Assembly: GCA_002422395.1 (NCBI GenBank) | Contig: DIUY01000013.1 | Coordinates: 1 to 28,237, forward strand | DNA length: 28,237 nt | Reading direction: 5' to 3' | Origin: Methylococcaceae bacterium UBA6146 | Lineage (GTDB): Bacteria; Pseudomonadota; Gammaproteobacteria; Methylococcales; Methylomonadaceae | In this document: positions 13,203 through 21,671 of the stretch, one piece after another | Numbering within the stretch: the first letter of the stretch is position 1 | Layout: each line of letters begins with the position of its first letter | Notes under the pieces: model-generated | Database searches by the model: none | Told to the model about the DNA's origin: nothing | Seen by the model: the letters and a program-made list of their open reading frames with translations, nothing else | Made by a program: the position numbers and the translations under genes

Positions 13203-13412
13203 TCATTCTTTCCACTTTCTTTCCAGTTTAAAATCAATGGGATTAAGTTTTGTTGCTTCTTCCAAGTGATCTGGGGCTAGGTGGGCATACCGCATAGTCA
13301 TTATTAGGCTTCCGTGTCCTAGGATTTTTTGAAGCACTAAAATATTGCCGCCGTTCATAATGAAATGTGAAGCAAACGTATGTCGGAATATGTGGCTTAA
13401 TTGTCCTTTTTG
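13203..13412 (-). pseudogene. 3' fragment of a second integrase gene (relic of a tandem prophage)
   Basis: Bases 13222-13412 match 121-311 of the complete integrase gene at 190 of 191 positions (difference at 13404). They encode the last about 62 residues including the HxxR, LGHGS and catalytic tyrosine region. The reading frame continues past the normal stop to a TGA at 13203, changing the C terminus from LDT to LERKWKE. The rest of the gene is missing: similarity ends abruptly at 13412. The distance from the att repeat is the same as in the complete phage. Confidence 0.9.
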
Positions 13413-13680
13413 TTTTGCGCATGTGGCGAAGCCACTTGATTTGCCTCGGTTTTAGAGACTGCTCTCTTAGCCGTGTGTCTACTAGACTGGGGCAAGATCA
13501 TCCGGTTAAAGCACATAAATTGATTCTGCCTCCCCCGTTCTTTTGGCCATTGCCCAAAATTCAGTCCACAAAGGCTGTTTAGTTGATAAACTAACGGTAC
13601 TTTATCGTTATCAATAACTACAAAATGATGGCCGAAATGGTAAGCAAACACTTGGCGGTAGCGTATGGAAGCCTAATGCC
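13413..13680. other. Junction region without a recognisable gene
   Basis: Between the integrase stump and the cyclase-like gene I find no convincing coding sequence. An 84-codon minus-strand frame (13397-13651) has no family resemblance. A short plus-strand frame ends in an ATGA overlap with the next start. The stretch probably contains the scar of the deletion that removed the second prophage and perhaps other chromosomal remains. Confidence 0.5.
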
Positions 13681-14277
13681 ATGAACACACCGCAAGTCAG
13701 TACGGCACAGGCAGGGGAACCGGTCACTTGTGACGCCGCTATTTTATATTGTGATTTACGGGGCATTGCTGACTTTTGGCCATTAGCTTCTGAAATCGAA
13801 GTCATTTTATTTATTAACCGCTACTTTACGGATATTAGGGAAATTATTGATGCGCATCACGGTGTCATCAATCAATTTTTTGATGACACCGTATTGGCTA
13901 TTTTTGGTTTGGAGCAAGGCGGTTGCCCTGTGGTTCAAGCTATGCAAGCGGGCTTGGCTATTATTGCGCACAGTGCCGGACTTGATGTGACAAATGCCGC
14001 GCCTTCGGCAATAAGTATCGGCATTGACTTCAGTACAGTGCAGGTTGGCACATTGTTGGGCACCGATGCGGTGAGCTACCAGTATCTAATAATCGGTGAT
14101 AGCGCCGACAATGCCAAGTCCTTACAGGCATTAAGCCGCCACCTTGGTCACCACATTATCCTTTCCACCGAAGCGTATAAACGGCTTCCTGACGATCTGG
14201 GCCGACAATTTATTAGCCTAGGTATGCACGAGCTGTCAGACGGGAAAGCCCCCGCCACGTTATATGGCAAGGGTTAA
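13681..14277 (+). CDS. Degenerate class III adenylate/guanylate cyclase-domain protein
   Basis: This 198-aa protein is a single cyclase homology domain without sensor or membrane segments. The fold landmarks are visible: CDLRG (metal Asp D25), GVINQFFDDTVLAIFG (second metal Asp D69), the IGI segment (113-115) and YLIIGDSADNAKSLQAL (135-151). Several catalytic positions are changed. The base-selecting lysine is Q65, the GD glycine is D68, the D/T purine-selecting position is L136, and the transition-state Asn and Arg are D143 and S147. The enzyme is therefore probably inactive and may act as a regulatory or binding domain. A GGAAG site precedes the ATG. It could also be the surviving C-terminal part of a longer protein cut by the prophage deletion. 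Confidence 0.75.
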   Translation: MNTPQVSTAQAGEPVTCDAAILYCDLRGIADFWPLASEIEVILFINRYFTDIREIIDAHHGVINQFFDDTVLAIFGLEQGGCPVVQAMQAGLAIIAHSAGLDVTNAAPSAISIGIDFSTVQVGTLLGTDAVSYQYLIIGDSADNAKSLQALSRHLGHHIILSTEAYKRLPDDLGRQFISLGMHELSDGKAPATLYGKG

Positions 14278-14344
14278 GGGGTGGCCATACAGAGATGGCA
14301 TCTTAATTTGGTAGTGGTAAGCATTCAAATGCTTAAGTGACAGC

Positions 14345-14373
14345 GGAGTCAAAAAACATGTTTTTTTGATTCC
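14345..14373. terminator. Bidirectional terminator-like hairpin
   Basis: GGAGTCAAAAAA (14345-14356) pairs with TTTTTTTGATTCC (14361-14373) around CATG, with one G-T pair. It lies between the convergent cyclase-like and HD-GYP genes, where a two-way terminator is expected. A smaller hairpin (AAGCATT/AATGCTT) lies just upstream. Confidence 0.6.
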
Positions 14374-14403
14374 AAAATATCATCACCATTTTTACCAGCA
14401 CCC

Positions 14404-15648
14404 TTAATTATTTAAGCTAAAACCTAGTTCCCTGACAATGTACTCGCTCAGATCAATACCTACCACACTAGGGTTGATGACCTTGTTAATTAGCAGCACG
14501 GGCCTACCATCATGATCCCTGAACCGATCGAGATTTATTATTTGTGGGGGATGGGTGATTTCCCCATTTTTGTCGCGAAGGACCATCACGGTCGGATATA
14601 AATGCTTTTCCTGCTTCACGGCAATCACAATGCCAACGGCACGATTACTTAGCTCCACAACACTGCCTACGGGATAAATTCCTAAACATTTGATAAAAGA
14701 CTCGACCAGCTCACCATCAAAAAATGTATTGCGCATCGAATAGATGGATTTAAGCGCATCGGGGCAGGAGAGCTGTATTTTAAGGTCAGTGTTGTTTGTG
14801 ACCTGTTCATAAACGTCAACAATCGCGATAATCCTAGATAACAAACTGATTTCAGGGCCTTTTAACTGACTTGGGTAACCTTTACCGTCCACCCTTTCAT
14901 GATGTGAGAGGGCGACTTCAACCACTTCTTCAGGAATTTCGGACATTTTGCCTAACATCACGGCGCCGTATTGGGTATGTTTTTGCATCTCCTCTGTTTC
15001 TTCGGGCGTCAGGCCGCAATTATGTTTGTCAATGATCGCATCAGGCAATTTAGCCTCGCCGACATCGTGCAGCACTGCGGCCAAACCCAATTGCGAAAGC
15101 TGTTCTTTGCCCAATGTCAAGTAGCGGCCAAACAAGGTGGCAAAAATACACACATTAACGCTGTGGGTGACTGTGTCTTGCCGCTTTGCGCGGAGGTTGG
15201 TCAACAATAGCAGGGCGTTGGGGTTATGTGTGACGCTGCTGATCACCGCCTCTACGGAAGTCTTGACTTCAGGTATAGAAATGTAGTCTTTAAGGCGGAA
15301 ATTATTCAGCACTTTGTTCAGTGAAACCGAGGTGTTTTCATAGACATCGCGTGCTGCGGTCATCTCTTCTTCAAAACGTTTTTTATTATTCTTGCTGACA
15401 TCCTGAGGCGAATAAGGTTGGCTCGCCTTTGATTTTCCCGTTGAAAACTTAAAGGGCTCAAAGGAGATTGCCGCCGAGCTTTGTTCCTCGTCGATTTTTA
15501 CGGTTTCACAGATTTGTTGCAGTTGCTCGATTTGCTTTTTGTTCTCAATCAGTAACCCTTGCAGCAAAAAAGTTGTTTCAAGCCATGGCCTATCCAAGTG
15601 GGCGACAAACATGCCAATTTTTAGGTCTTTTGTACTAATTTCAATCAT
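14404..15648 (-). CDS. HD-GYP domain protein, probable cyclic-di-GMP phosphodiesterase
   Basis: The N terminus (IEISTKDLKIGMFVAHLDRPW) is a DUF3391 domain, typical of stand-alone HD-GYP proteins. The C-terminal half carries the HD-GYP signature: VLHDVGEAKLP (HD at about 194-195) and SHHERVDGKGYP (about 248-259) with the GYP triad intact. These enzymes hydrolyse cyclic di-GMP using two or three metal ions and lower its level, favouring motility. A linker with a helical stretch joins the parts. I prefer ATG 15648, with GGAA upstream and a typical family N terminus, over ATG 15669, which adds seven residues. It is a single gene convergent with the cyclase-like gene. Confidence 0.9.
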   Translation of the reverse strand: MIEISTKDLKIGMFVAHLDRPWLETTFLLQGLLIENKKQIEQLQQICETVKIDEEQSSAAISFEPFKFSTGKSKASQPYSPQDVSKNNKKRFEEEMTAARDVYENTSVSLNKVLNNFRLKDYISIPEVKTSVEAVISSVTHNPNALLLLTNLRAKRQDTVTHSVNVCIFATLFGRYLTLGKEQLSQLGLAAVLHDVGEAKLPDAIIDKHNCGLTPEETEEMQKHTQYGAVMLGKMSEIPEEVVEVALSHHERVDGKGYPSQLKGPEISLLSRIIAIVDVYEQVTNNTDLKIQLSCPDALKSIYSMRNTFFDGELVESFIKCLGIYPVGSVVELSNRAVGIVIAVKQEKHLYPTVMVLRDKNGEITHPPQIINLDRFRDHDGRPVLLINKVINPSVVGIDLSEYIVRELGFSLNN

Positions 15649-15810
15649 GTTAAATTCCAATTTAGTCATCGTAGGGGCGGTTTCTTGGCTGCGATTATCG
15701 CGGTCAGGGAACAGCCCCTACGGTATTAACAAACTTAAGGATGATCACTATCTAAATGACCGTCTTACCAGACGCATCAATGGTATTGATGATACGCAAT
15801 AAGCCCATAC

Positions 15811-15896
15811 TCAAAAGTTTTAGGGCTACGACTGCGTGTCCTTTGAGGACGGGCAGTCGTTTTTGCCGAAAAACTTATTCATAATTACTTGGTGGT
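15811..15896. repeat. REP-like palindromic repeat, copy 1
   Basis: ACGACTGC (15828-15835) pairs with GCAGTCGT (15853-15860). After a 2-nt mismatch, GTCC (15838-15841) pairs with GGAC (15847-15850) around TTTGA. Flanks AAGTTTT and AAAACTT extend the pairing. About 80 bp are strongly similar to 28088-28176, and the palindrome core recurs at 20261-20293. It lies between convergent or adjacent gene ends and may also stop transcription (T5 after the stem). Confidence 0.75.
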
Positions 15897-15899
15897 AAA

Positions 15900-16925
15900 T
15901 TAAACGCCTGCGCCATCCACCACAGGAAACTGCATGGTCATGCAGTGCAAGCTACCATACTGGTGCACCAAAGGCCGACAAGGCGTGGCGATGATTTTAT
16001 GCGCGGGGAAACAATCCGCTAGCCGTTGCAAGGCCACGTCATCGTTGGCATCCTCATAAACCGGCACTAGCACAGCACCGTTGATAATCAAAAAGTTGGC
16101 GTAATTGGCGGGCAAGCGTTGGCCTTCTTCGTCAAAAATGGGCTTGGGCATCGGCAATGCAACTAACCGGTAAGGCTCGCCTGAGGGGGTGCGGAACGCC
16201 TGCAATTGGGCTTCCATGTTTTTCAGGCTGGCATAATGTGGGTCTTGGGTGTCGCCGCAACTGGTGTAAGCAATCGTGTCGGCGCTACAAAAACGTGCCA
16301 GCGTATCAATATGGGCATCAGTGTCGTCGCCGGACAAATTCGGCTGGTCAACCCATAACACGCGGGTTGCGCCAAAATGCTGTTGCAATACCTGTTCTAT
16401 TTGCGCTTGGCTCAGCCCTTTGTTGCGGTTAGGGTTCAGCAGACATTGTTTGGTGGTCATGATGGTGCTGATGCCGTCACTTTCGACGCTGCCGCCTTCC
16501 AGGATAAAGTCAATGTCAACGTTTGACTCGCCCTGAAACAGTTGGCTTTTTAACAGCTTATGGTTGAGCGCATTGTCATCATCATGCGGATATTTTTCGC
16601 CCCAGCCGTTAAATTTAAAGTTGAGCAACACCTTGGCGCCGTCTTTTTCCACCGTCAGAAAAGCGGTGTCCCTGACCCAAATATCATTGACATCCGCCTG
16701 CACGAACTCAATCACGGGGTTTTCTCCTAACATGGCTTGGATATGGTCTTGATGCGCCTGATCTTTGCAAACTATGATTAAGCCTTGGTAATGGCTGACC
16801 GTGTGGGCGATAAACAGGTAGGATTGCTCGACAGATTCAAGGCGGTTGCAAAAATCGCCGGTGTGGTGCGGCCAAGCGATTAAAACAGCGGATTGTTGTT
16901 CCCATTCGGCTGGAAAACGTGTCAT
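15900..16925 (-). CDS. aguA: Agmatine deiminase (peptidylarginine deiminase family)
   Basis: This 341-aa enzyme hydrolyses agmatine to N-carbamoylputrescine and ammonia, a step of the arginine-to-putrescine route. The family hallmarks are all visible: MTRFPAEWEQQSAVLIAWPH at the start, VRDTAFL, LEGGSVESDG with its Glu, HIDTLARF with the catalytic His, and the catalytic Cys C328 in YGSLHCMTMQFP near the C terminus. The length is normal for the bacterial enzyme. It lies 29 bp downstream of recN on the same strand and may be co-transcribed, although the functions are unrelated. An N-carbamoylputrescine amidohydrolase gene is not in the window. Confidence 0.93.
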   Translation of the reverse strand: MTRFPAEWEQQSAVLIAWPHHTGDFCNRLESVEQSYLFIAHTVSHYQGLIIVCKDQAHQDHIQAMLGENPVIEFVQADVNDIWVRDTAFLTVEKDGAKVLLNFKFNGWGEKYPHDDDNALNHKLLKSQLFQGESNVDIDFILEGGSVESDGISTIMTTKQCLLNPNRNKGLSQAQIEQVLQQHFGATRVLWVDQPNLSGDDTDAHIDTLARFCSADTIAYTSCGDTQDPHYASLKNMEAQLQAFRTPSGEPYRLVALPMPKPIFDEEGQRLPANYANFLIINGAVLVPVYEDANDDVALQRLADCFPAHKIIATPCRPLVHQYGSLHCMTMQFPVVDGAGV

Positions 16926-16954
16926 TGGTTTGGATTTCCTATAGTTGTGGTTGC

Positions 16955-18631
16955 CTAAACGTCGGCAACGGCTTGAGATAACATTTCTTGGGCATGGGCC
17001 AATGTATTGGCGGTAATGTTGACCCCACCTAACATGCGGGCAATTTCTTCTACCCGCTCTTCATTAGCCAATAACCGGACATTAGATGAAGTGATGTCGG
17101 TCTGATGGTTTTTTTCCACATACAAATGCCAATGCGCCTGCGCCGCGACTTGCGGCAAATGCGTGACGCATAACACTTGCCGATTATGGCTTAAGGCGCG
17201 TAGCTTTTGCCCGACGATTTCAGCAATACCGCCGCCGATACCGGAATCGACTTCATCAAAAATCATCGTCGGCGTGGTTTTGTCGTTCGATGTCGTCACT
17301 TGGATGGCTAAGCTGATGCGCGATAATTCGCCGCCGGACGCGACTTTCGCCAACGGCTTCGGCGGCAGGCCGGGATTAGCGCTGACCAGAAACTCAATCT
17401 TATCATTGCCGTTCAGCTTTGGCGTGTCGTTGTCGAATGCAGACAAAGCAACCAGAAATTCCCCTTGTGGCATCCCCAACTCTTTAATCATTACGGAAAT
17501 CTGTTGCTGTAATTTCATGCCGCTTTCATGGCGTTGGTCAGACAATTGTCCCGCCAGTTGCCGGTATTCCGCAAGCAGCTGGGCAGCGCTAACGGTCAAG
17601 GCGTCAATACGTTCGCTACTGTGCGCCAGCCCGTCGAGTTCGCTTTGCAGCTTACCGGCCAAGGTTGGCAACTCATCAGGTAAAACGTGATGTTTACGGC
17701 ACAGGTCTTGAATAATGGCGAGCTGGCTTTCCAATGCGGTCAACCGCAGCGGGTCGGCTTCTTGCGACTCCAAAAACCGGCGCAATTGTAGCGCCGATTC
17801 TTCGGTCTGAATCCGCGCTTCCGATAACAGCGTGCATATTTCGTCCAGTTCGGGCGTAAAGCGGGCAAGGTCGGTCAACACCCGTATGCTGTCACTGAGT
17901 ATCGAACATACTGACAGGTCGTGTTCATAAAGGCTGTCCACCTGGGCTTGGCCGGCGGTTAAAATTTGCTCCAAATTCGCTTGCTTGCCATGTTCTTCTG
18001 ACAATGCGGCGTAACTGAAGTTAGCCAAATCCAACTGTTGCAACTCCTCAAGCTGATAGCGCAACAATTCCTCGCGTTCGCTCTGGTCGGCGCTGGCTTT
18101 AATCAGACCCGCCAGCTCTTTACTGGTTTGCAGCCACTGCCGGTAACAAGCGTTGACCTTATCCAACAGCGGCTGGTTTTTGGCGAACGCATCTAACAGG
18201 CGGCGTTGCTCTTCACTGTTCAATAAAGTCAAGTGGGCGTGTTGGCCGTGGATTTCCACCAGCTTTTCGCTGAGTTCCTGCAATGCCTGCAAGGTCACCG
18301 GACGGTTGTTGATATACGCTTTTGAACGCCCATCCTGATTGACGACGCGCCGGATCATGCAATGCTGGCCATTGTCCAGCTCATTATCTTCCAACCATTG
18401 CTGGGCTTTAGGCGCGTCAGCCAGAGCAAATTCCAGGTTGATTTCCGCACGTTTGCAGTGGGGGCGCACATAGCCCGAATCGGCCCTATCACCCAACGCC
18501 AAGCCTAACGCGGTCAATAAAATGGACTTACCCGCCCCAGTTTCGCCGGTGAGCACCGACATGCCTTTGTCCAAGTCGAGGTCGAGCGATTTGACGACCG
18601 CCAGGTCGATGATATTTAGATTAGTTAGCAT
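16955..18631 (-). CDS. recN: DNA repair protein RecN (SMC-like ATPase)
   Basis: This 558-aa RecN acts in recombinational repair of double-strand breaks. Walker A GETGAGKS is at 29-36. A long coiled-coil middle (about 150-370) follows, then the ABC signature ASGGELSRISLA, Walker B MIFDEVDSGIGG and a CVTHLPQVA switch segment. The start overlaps the last 7 bp of nadK, so the two are translationally linked. The nadK-recN order is common in proteobacteria. Expression is often LexA-controlled, but here the start lies inside the nadK coding end and I do not see a clear LexA box. Confidence 0.96.
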   Translation of the reverse strand: MLTNLNIIDLAVVKSLDLDLDKGMSVLTGETGAGKSILLTALGLALGDRADSGYVRPHCKRAEINLEFALADAPKAQQWLEDNELDNGQHCMIRRVVNQDGRSKAYINNRPVTLQALQELSEKLVEIHGQHAHLTLLNSEEQRRLLDAFAKNQPLLDKVNACYRQWLQTSKELAGLIKASADQSEREELLRYQLEELQQLDLANFSYAALSEEHGKQANLEQILTAGQAQVDSLYEHDLSVCSILSDSIRVLTDLARFTPELDEICTLLSEARIQTEESALQLRRFLESQEADPLRLTALESQLAIIQDLCRKHHVLPDELPTLAGKLQSELDGLAHSSERIDALTVSAAQLLAEYRQLAGQLSDQRHESGMKLQQQISVMIKELGMPQGEFLVALSAFDNDTPKLNGNDKIEFLVSANPGLPPKPLAKVASGGELSRISLAIQVTTSNDKTTPTMIFDEVDSGIGGGIAEIVGQKLRALSHNRQVLCVTHLPQVAAQAHWHLYVEKNHQTDITSSNVRLLANEERVEEIARMLGGVNITANTLAHAQEMLSQAVADV

Positions 18632-19518
18632 AAGGGGGTGTGGTAACCACTGCTCCAGTTCAATTTGTTTCTGAGTATGTAGAAAAAATCATGACCTTCA
18701 GGATGCAGGATTCTAATCGGTTTAGGTTCTTTTTTGATGACAATTTTATCGCTGATCAACACCTTGGGTATTTCAATATGGTCACAGGTGACTAAGGCAT
18801 TGATTTGCTTGGTTTGGCAGAAGCTTATCTCAATTTCCGCCGTATCCGCTATCACTATCGGACGGTTGGACAAGGTATGCGGGTTTAACGGCACCAGCAC
18901 CAGGGCGTTTAAGGAGGGGTACAAAATCGGCCCGCCTGCCGATAACGAGTAAGCCGTTGATCCTGTGGGCGTGGAAATGATTAACCCATCGGAGCGTTGT
19001 GAGTTTAAAAAGACATTATCAATTTTGGTGACAATCTCAATCATGCTCGGCGTTATCCAACGATGGATGACCACTTCGTTAACGGCGGTTTCTTCGTGGA
19101 TAACCTGATTGTCACGGATAATTTTGGTGCGTAACAAATAACGCTTTTCCTCCGTATAATGGCCTTGCAAAATGCGCTGCAATTTATCAGGCAAGTCATT
19201 AGGCGATATGTCGACCAAAAAACCCAACCGCCCCAGATTGATGCCGATAATCGGGATGTCATAAGCAACAATGGCGCGGACAGCTGCGAGGAATGTGCCA
19301 TCTCCCCCCACCGCAATCACCAGATCGCAATGCTGGCCCAGCGTGTCCACCGGACAGCTTTCAACCCCGGCGTCATTTATGAATTGAACGCTGTCTTTGG
19401 CGACAATCACTGCACACCCATAGTGTTTTAAATAGTCATAAAGGAGACCTAAAGGCGCGGCAATGCTAGGGTCACTGGGTTTGCCTATGATGCCAATCGT
19501 CTTAAAGGAAGTCTGCAT
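18625..19518 (-). CDS. nadK: NAD kinase
   Basis: This 297-aa enzyme phosphorylates NAD to NADP in the cytoplasm. The diagnostic GGDGTFL motif is at 71-77, AVNEVVIHR is the NE/D motif, and TGSTAYSLSAGGP is the conserved glycine-rich segment near 185. The length and N terminus (KTIGIIGKPSD) fit the bacterial family. It is the first gene of the nadK-recN unit. On its own strand the upstream region carries a TATAAT-like -10 in an AT-rich stretch near 19555. Confidence 0.95.
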   Translation of the reverse strand: MQTSFKTIGIIGKPSDPSIAAPLGLLYDYLKHYGCAVIVAKDSVQFINDAGVESCPVDTLGQHCDLVIAVGGDGTFLAAVRAIVAYDIPIIGINLGRLGFLVDISPNDLPDKLQRILQGHYTEEKRYLLRTKIIRDNQVIHEETAVNEVVIHRWITPSMIEIVTKIDNVFLNSQRSDGLIISTPTGSTAYSLSAGGPILYPSLNALVLVPLNPHTLSNRPIVIADTAEIEISFCQTKQINALVTCDHIEIPKVLISDKIVIKKEPKPIRILHPEGHDFFYILRNKLNWSSGYHTPLC

Positions 19519-19825
19519 ACCGGATATTAACTATTTAATAAAAAGTGCTTGATTATACAAAAAAACGCCAACCCACCTACGGGTTTCGCCGCTTCATAAT
19601 TAAACTGCCACCCTTTATGATCAGTTTATCTTTTTGAAACCCCAGCCATTTTCAATAGGATTCAGAGTCAGGAAGGGTTCAAAAAATCCATCCAATGTTT
19701 AGGTGGTTGGGTCGAAAACCGTCCGGGCAAGGCCTGTCAGGGCCAACAGTATTGCCTGTCAAGGCCGGGGCGGTTTACGATACACTGCAACTGATTTGTT
19801 AGCCGTTCTTCTTGCAGGTGCCGAT
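19519..19825. other. Intergenic region between nadK and the DUF2784 gene
   Basis: This 307-bp stretch separates divergent genes and should contain both promoters. A short GC-rich part near 19725-19770 has repeated GGCC(TG)TCA blocks. I see no gene: the 41 codons in frame before ATG 19826 have no family support. Confidence 0.5.
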
Positions 19826-20203
19826 ATGTTTTACCATTATGCCGCTGACGCAGTTTTGTTGATTCATCTTGCCTTTATCCTATTTGTTGTTTTTGGCGGG
19901 CTATTGACAATTGGGTGGCGCGGATTCCCTTTCATCCATCTTCCGGCGGTAGGGTGGGGCGTCTTTGTCGAATTGACGGGACGAATCTGTCCGTTAACCA
20001 GTCTGGAGAATTTTTTCCTTATCAAAGCGGGCACCGCCGGATACGGCGAAAGCTTTGTCGGGCATTATCTGCTTGCCGCCATTTACCCTGATGGGTTGAC
20101 ACGGGAGACACAGTATTATCTTGGGGCTTTGGTTTTGACCATTAATTTTGCCATTTACCGCTGGCTTTTTTATTATTTTCGCAGGAAGGGCAGTCATGCC
20201 TAG
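19826..20203 (+). CDS. DUF2784 family membrane protein
   Basis: This is a 125-aa inner-membrane protein with about four helices. The pattern AADAVLLIHLAFILFVVFGG, the CPLTSLEN segment and GHYLLAAIYPDGL near the end identify DUF2784, a family of unknown function. ATG 19826 has AGGTG at good spacing; a longer frame from 19703 lacks both a ribosome site and conservation. No neighbour suggests a role. Confidence 0.85.
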   Translation: MFYHYAADAVLLIHLAFILFVVFGGLLTIGWRGFPFIHLPAVGWGVFVELTGRICPLTSLENFFLIKAGTAGYGESFVGHYLLAAIYPDGLTRETQYYLGALVLTINFAIYRWLFYYFRRKGSHA

Positions 20204-20260
20204 GCTACAGCCCGCAGTTTTTCAGGCGCATGGCGGTTAATCCGTGACTGTTTGGGGTTG

Positions 20261-20293
20261 GCGACTGCCAGTCTTTTAAGGACGGGCAGCCGT
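20261..20293. repeat. REP-like palindromic repeat, copy 2 (diverged)
   Basis: CGACTGC (20262-20268) pairs with GCAGCCG (20286-20292) with one mismatch, around GTCTTTTAAGGAC. It is the same design as the palindromes at 15828-15860 and 28104-28136, again placed between gene ends. Confidence 0.6.
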
Positions 20294-20337
20294 GTTGCTT
20301 ATTATTAGGCAATTCAAAAACAATTAAAGTTTAACTG

Positions 20338-20922
20338 TTATCTTCTGGTGTCCAACACAAACCAGATGGAACGCACATTGGACTTAGGTTCGGATAACAG
20401 CAACGTGAGGGCGATTTCTTCGATAGCAGCCAGCAGGCACAATACCGCAGCGACCCGAAAAGGCCACACCGGGCCCCCTAGGAACAAGACATATAACGTC
20501 GTCCCCATTGCCGCAGCGGCAATTTTTACCAGCCATGTGTGGTAACTGGTGAAACAACCGAACTTGCTGAATCCGGCAAGTGCTGGCAACAGGCAACTGG
20601 CGATAATCATACTGACATAAAGCCATTCCCTTCCCACCATGTCGGGCCATAGCCACCAGCAACACAGGGCAATGGTGAGATAAAGGGTGACGTCCGCCCA
20701 GCTGTCTAGTTCGGCGCCAAATTCGGAAACCTGCCCGGTTAACCTGGCTGCCCAGCCATCGAACACGTCGGTTAAAAAGCAGACGGCCAGTAGCCCCATG
20801 AACATGGCGCTATAGCCCTGCCAGGCCTGCCACAGCAGAAACGGCGCCGCCACGAAACGGAAGCTAGTCAGCAGGTTTGGCAAGGTGAACAGGGAACTTT
20901 TAGGGGGCTGGGTTTCGTTCAT
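20338..20922 (-). CDS. CDP-alcohol phosphatidyltransferase family membrane enzyme
   Basis: This 194-aa integral membrane enzyme carries the complete family motif D52-x2-D55-G56-x2-A59-R60-x8-G69-x3-D73-x3-D77 (in TDVFDGWAARLTG and following). Such enzymes transfer a phosphatidyl group from a CDP-lipid to an alcohol, making phospholipids such as phosphatidylglycerol phosphate. The acceptor alcohol cannot be read from sequence. Five or six helices are predicted. The start overlaps the EEP-type gene by 4 bp. It is the last gene of a four-gene minus-strand cluster that also has a CDP-archaeol-synthase-like gene, suggesting a lipid pathway separate from the housekeeping one. Confidence 0.88.
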   Translation of the reverse strand: MNETQPPKSSLFTLPNLLTSFRFVAAPFLLWQAWQGYSAMFMGLLAVCFLTDVFDGWAARLTGQVSEFGAELDSWADVTLYLTIALCCWWLWPDMVGREWLYVSMIIASCLLPALAGFSKFGCFTSYHTWLVKIAAAAMGTTLYVLFLGGPVWPFRVAAVLCLLAAIEEIALTLLLSEPKSNVRSIWFVLDTRR

Positions 20923-21671
20923 AAGGCAAATGTAGCCACTAAAGGGGCATGATCGGAAAGCTTATGCCAAGGCGCGTGGTTAAGCCGTCCGCACGATACC
21001 GGCGTTAAGCCACGGTAATAAATACGGTCCATTTGTAAAAAAGGCAGCCAGGCCGGGAACGACCGGGCATAACGCCCGTGCGTTTCGTGGAAAACCTCCC
21101 GTAAGCCCAGATGCTCGTGGAACAAATGCTCGGCGCGTCCCTGCCAGTCGTTAAAATCACCGGCGACAATTAACGGGGCGTCGGGCGGCACATGGCTGTC
21201 AATGCGGCTGCACAACTTGCTTATTTGCAGGCGGCGTTCTTTGCCTAGCAAACCAAAATGGATGCAGACAATATGCACATCCTGTTGGCTTGGGGCAAGG
21301 CGGATCACTCCGTGCAACATGCTCCGGCTAGCCCACGGGAAGGGTGATACGTTAATGTTTTCTGAGCGTTCAAAGGCATACTTGCTGAGAATTGCATTGC
21401 CGTGATGGCCGGCATCATAAACCGCATTTTTGCCATAGGCATAAAAAGGCCAGACACCTTCAGCGATAAATTCAAACTGCGACTTATCCGGCCAGTTAGC
21501 AATCCTGTTCTCACGGTGGATATGCACCCCCTGCATTTCTTGCAAAAACAACAAATCGGCGTCGGCAATCCGCAAGGCATCCCGAATTTGGTGGAGGACA
21601 AAATGCCGGTTGCCGATATTAAAGCCTTTGTGGATGTTGTAAGTTAAAACGCGCAGTTCTTTGCCATTCAT
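20919..21671 (-). CDS. Endonuclease/exonuclease/phosphatase (EEP) fold hydrolase
   Basis: This 250-aa protein has the EEP-fold motifs in order: LTYNIHKG near the N terminus, LFLQEM with the metal-binding Glu, VAGDFNDW with the Asp/Asn pair, and the closing SDHAPLVATF with the catalytic Asp-His. EEP members include nucleases and lipid or sugar phosphatases. Enzymes of the YbhP type next to phospholipid genes are likely phosphodiesterases or phosphatases on lipids, but the substrate is not shown by sequence. It overlaps the next gene (20338-20922) by 4 bp and follows the CarS-like gene closely. Confidence 0.85.
   Translation of the reverse strand: MNGKELRVLTYNIHKGFNIGNRHFVLHQIRDALRIADADLLFLQEMQGVHIHRENRIANWPDKSQFEFIAEGVWPFYAYGKNAVYDAGHHGNAILSKYAFERSENINVSPFPWASRSMLHGVIRLAPSQQDVHIVCIHFGLLGKERRLQISKLCSRIDSHVPPDAPLIVAGDFNDWQGRAEHLFHEHLGLREVFHETHGRYARSFPAWLPFLQMDRIYYRGLTPVSCGRLNHAPWHKLSDHAPLVATFAL

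Noticed and set aside
13480..13510. Possible insertion-sequence end (a CTTGCCCCAGTCTAG stretch on the minus strand)
   Set aside because: No matching second end, target duplication or transposase could be found nearby.
13397..13651. 84-codon minus-strand frame after the integrase relic
   Set aside because: It mixes relic and unrelated sequence, shows no family resemblance and has no convincing start.
19703..19825. Longer N terminus for the DUF2784 gene
   Set aside because: The extra 41 codons are polar, unconserved in pattern and lack a ribosome site; ATG 19826 has one.
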